64,000 nt of DNA from Thermothielavioides terrestris NRRL 8126. Its lineage: Eukaryota > Ascomycota > Sordariomycetes > Sordariales > Chaetomiaceae. Each line of letters begins with the position of its first letter. Positions within the stretch are counted from its first letter, which is position 1. The notes under the pieces were generated by a model, which was given only the letters and a program-made list of their open reading frames with translations, was not told the origin of the DNA and made no database searches. This document shows, piece after piece, positions 61,101 to 64,000 of this stretch. The position numbers and the translations under genes were made by a program. The DNA is taken from the NCBI RefSeq assembly GCF_000226115.1, contig NC_016460.1, positions 124,001 through 188,000 on the forward strand. The letters run 5' to 3'.

Positions 61101-64000
61101 CCGGGCACCCGCAGATCCGCACCCGATGCCGTGGACCGTGGGCCTCCGTGCTACGATCGGCCCGGCCCAATGAGGTCCCGCTCGCGTCGAGCCTTGTCGC
61201 CGCGGGTGCCAAAAAAACCCCAGAGTTGCTGATGACCGGCGGACGATATCGGCAGGCATCCTCCCCGTGGTGCGGGATTGTCGTGCAGCGGACTGTGTGC
61301 GAGTGTCGGAGCGCGCACTGGCTTGTTGGTGTGGGCGAAGTTTCAGAAAGGACGGAGGACTCGAATGGTCTGGCCCCATGTCAATCACCGGCATGCCCCA
61401 CATCATGGACAGGGGAAGAGGGGAAGTGAGATCTCAGAACGAGCTTCGTTGGGAACAGTTACCTTTACCGCTGTTTCTGGGTCGACTTACACGACTGCAC
61501 TAGGAACTCATTGCAGTTGCAAATCTCGCGGTCTCTGCGCCTCATTGGCCGATTTCTCCTCCAAAACTGTAGTATAGTATGCATACGCGACACTACACTA
61601 TCTTACAAGACAGTTGAGGGGAATCACCTAAGTTTGCATCCTTCCCTGAACCCCGGGTCTCCCGAGCAAACTCGATTTTGACAGAACCCTACAACCGACG
61701 TGATTGGCGGCAGATCACCTGCTCCGTGGCGCCTGCAAGCCAGCGCCTGCCGTGGCGTGACAGGGTTGTGACTGCTGCGAACGGTTGCGCCACCCAGTCG
61801 GATCGCAGCTGAACCAAGGAGCGGATGCCAAGTGAGAGTCGGCAACCAAGCGAAGGAAGAGAATTTTCTCTGTCTGAGATGGGCGCAGAGATCATTCTTT
61901 GACTCATCACGTCTGACAAACTCTGAATTGGTGGCGATCGCAAGCGAGAGATCACCCACGGAGGTGTTTGATGTGAGCCAGATGGGTCATACTGTGTACT
62001 TACGCTACGCAAGCTCACACCTTGACGGCTCGCCTGATGTTGGTCATCAATTGCTGCTTGTGCGATTTCGGCAGGCTTTTCCGCGCAGGCTTTTCCGAGT
62101 CGGCTTTGTTGAAATATCTGATCTAGCCTGCTGCTGTCAGGGCAATGAACACCATAACTCACGTTATACTAGTTTGGACGGCCTATGCAGCAAGCACAGT
62201 GCGCAGGATCGAGGCTTGGGCGAACCCCACGACCAGCAAGACTAAATGAGGGGAGCTTCAACAACAACTAAAGTAGCTCAAAAACTTGACCGCATTACGC
62301 TAGTGTACAGGCTCAATAAAGCCAAAGGCAACTCAGGTATGTGAAATTGCAGCTTTTGTAAACTCCAGAGGGAGCACTGCCTAGAAAAACGATGCCTTTG
62401 ATGAGGAACGTGAGTGAACGCGATGCTGCGCTGAGCGGAGGACGCAAGCAGTGACGTCATAACGCAGGTGAGCCGGACGATATTACCAGGTCCAGACCGG
62501 ATTCGAGATGGACACCATCCACCCTCACCCCGCGCCTGCTCACACACCGTCCCAAGCTTTCAGCCTGGCTCAGCAACCTACCTTATGTACAATGCATACC
62601 ACAGTACGCTACATACAGGACGAATTTGGGTCCGGAGGTTCCGGAACACGGAATCAAGGCAGCTTGGCATCACGAGACGCCGCCCCATACACAGGAGTGC
62701 AGGAGAGATCGCCGGAGGGGAGGGCCGGACCTGCGACGATGGGCGACATCGACTCGAGCGCTCCGCTGGTTCCGAGACCAGTCGTATCTCCGAGACACTG
62801 CGACGGCGATGGCAGCTACCGCTTGCTGGTGAGTTGCTGAGCTTGCGCTGGCTCATGGTGAAAGCTAGCCAGACGAGAACCTGTGAGGTCGCGACGTTCC
62901 TCAGTCGGGGCTGCGCCGAGACCTGTCGAGCTGCCAGAGCTCCGCTCCCTCTGGAGATGCAGCCGGTGAATCCCCCCATCATCCTCAGTGCCGTGGTGTG
63001 CACTAGCGTGGATTTCAATGGGTGCTCCTTCATCAAAACCTTGGTAGAGCCCTGGCCAGGCTTAGCGAATCGCCGCCCCAGTTAGCGGGGAGTCGGAGCA
63101 GAGAACTGCTGCATCGCATGCACCTTCGTACCGTTCTGGCCAGAGCGCGTGTGGAGTGGCACCCCGACCAAGGCGTTGCCGCAGGGCTGTAGGGCAGGAG
63201 CGCTGCCGACAATTGGCGGGCAGAGAGGGGACAATGCATTGCATCGACCTTAGTGGAATGGGAGATTGTTGCATCTATATAATCCGTACTAGTAGATGCA
63301 AAGGGAGTGGAGCGGACGGCCGGGGCATTGTTTCACCATCCACCATCCCGATGGGTATCGCGAGATTCCCCACCCCAAGATGGAGAATCCCATGTTCTTG
63401 TTTCTACCCATCTGCCTATGTCGAAGGCTCCATGGGCGGGAGGGAGGCTTGCGATGTCAATCGCCGACCGTCCTTGGGTTGGCGAGAACCCTGATCATCC
63501 CCCGCTGGGACGCTTCCCGTCTTGACAATGTAGCAAGTCGTCAACTCCGCGCGATCAGAGCTCTGATTCCGAGGAACAGAAACCCGATCTCGTGGTGATG
63601 GCGAGCCCCGGGCTCTGCGGCTGTATGGGCGCGTACCACAGCAGTCCACTCAGGAGCTTCGAAGATCAAGGTGCCTGGCCTTGGGGCGCGCGGTCGTGCG
63701 CGCCCAGCCTTCCCAGTGCTACCTTCCCACCGACGGACCCGCCCTGCGGTGAACCCTGGTGCACAGGCTCCACTGGCGCGGACGTCTTCCGACGTCGGGT
63801 CCCCCTGGGTGCCGCATCCGACTGCCAGGCGCGGATTGGCTGGACTGCAATCGCAATCCTGCACTCGATCAATCGAGCAGAAACAGCGAGCAGCCAGCAG
63901 CACCGAACGATGCCGCCCCGCGGAGAACGGCGTCGCGTACACACCGAACGCTAGTGTTATTTCGTCGGCTGCCGGGGTCAGCACGACGCGACCGTAAGCA

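Larger units (their letters stand above)
55113..64000. other. 8.9-kb gene-poor tract
   Basis: No confident gene is seen. GC content and codon bias are lower than in the coding part of the window, and no frame exceeds about 225 codons. Minus-strand fragments at 55212-56029 (for example GLPLDGENTLSSFVAACLLH and TAYITICCWAREAVRRYTET) look protein-like but are split by stops and frame changes, suggesting a decayed gene. Simple repeats lie at 57865 and 58044. I found no tRNA, 5S rRNA, transposase or long terminal repeat by reading, but old mutated transposon sequence cannot be excluded. Confidence 0.5.

Overview
The window is nuclear DNA of a filamentous ascomycete (Pezizomycotina). The class is probably Sordariomycetes, but that is an inference. 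The signs are very GC-rich coding sequence with strong third-position G/C preference, short introns (mostly 52-104 bp) with GT..AG ends and CTAAC/CTGAC-like branch points, and widely spaced monocistronic genes on both strands. The gene set is also fungal: DOA10, CSC1/PHM7, a BIM1-like copper protein, a Fre-type ferric reductase, a Mae1-like carrier and a HeLo-domain protein. Because codons are so GC-rich, long stop-free frames lie opposite most real genes. I left these out.

Layout. 1.2-1.7 kb: mitochondrial BolA protein (-). 2.7-3.05 kb: a short inverted-repeat element (MITE-like) with telomere-like repeats inside. 3.9-6.7 kb: secreted subtilisin-like protease (+). 8.5-9.4 kb: small secreted helical protein (+). 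10.0-10.7 kb: decayed gene (-). 11.8-12.5 kb: BIM1-like copper-binding GPI protein (-). 14.0-16.0 kb: ferric reductase (+). 16.3-18.6 kb: arginyl-tRNA synthetase (+). 19.55-21.6 kb: cytochrome P450 (+). 22.1-23.3 kb: C4-dicarboxylate (TDT) transporter (-). 24.0-29.1 kb: DOA10 ER ubiquitin ligase (-). 30.6-33.8 kb: large SHE10-like/'hoxa13-like' protein (+). 34.1-37.9 kb: HeLo-like/pseudokinase/trypsin-like fusion (-). 39.3-40.6 kb: Ser-rich unknown (-). 43.1-44.8 kb: UDP-glycosyltransferase (+). 46.2-48.1 kb: type-B carboxylesterase-like protein (+). 48.5-49.2 kb: single-pass membrane protein (-). 51.2-54.6 kb: CSC1/OSCA-type channel (+). 54.7-64 kb: a long gene-poor tract with one weak small ORF.

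The genes do not form an obvious biosynthetic cluster or operon. Housekeeping genes (ArgRS, DOA10, BolA, CSC1) are mixed with secreted or metabolic accessory genes (protease, P450, UGT, esterase, BIM1-like). The most unusual object is the 1266-residue protein at 34.1-37.9 kb. It joins a HeLo-type cell-death-associated domain, a kinase fold lacking the catalytic Asp, and a trypsin-like domain with an apparently intact His/Asp/Ser set. Several loci show decay: stop codons and frame changes in the 10 kb gene, a probable 1-nt frameshift at the end of the TDT transporter, and loss of the usual catalytic-His segment in the esterase. No rRNA, tRNA or CRISPR array was recognised.
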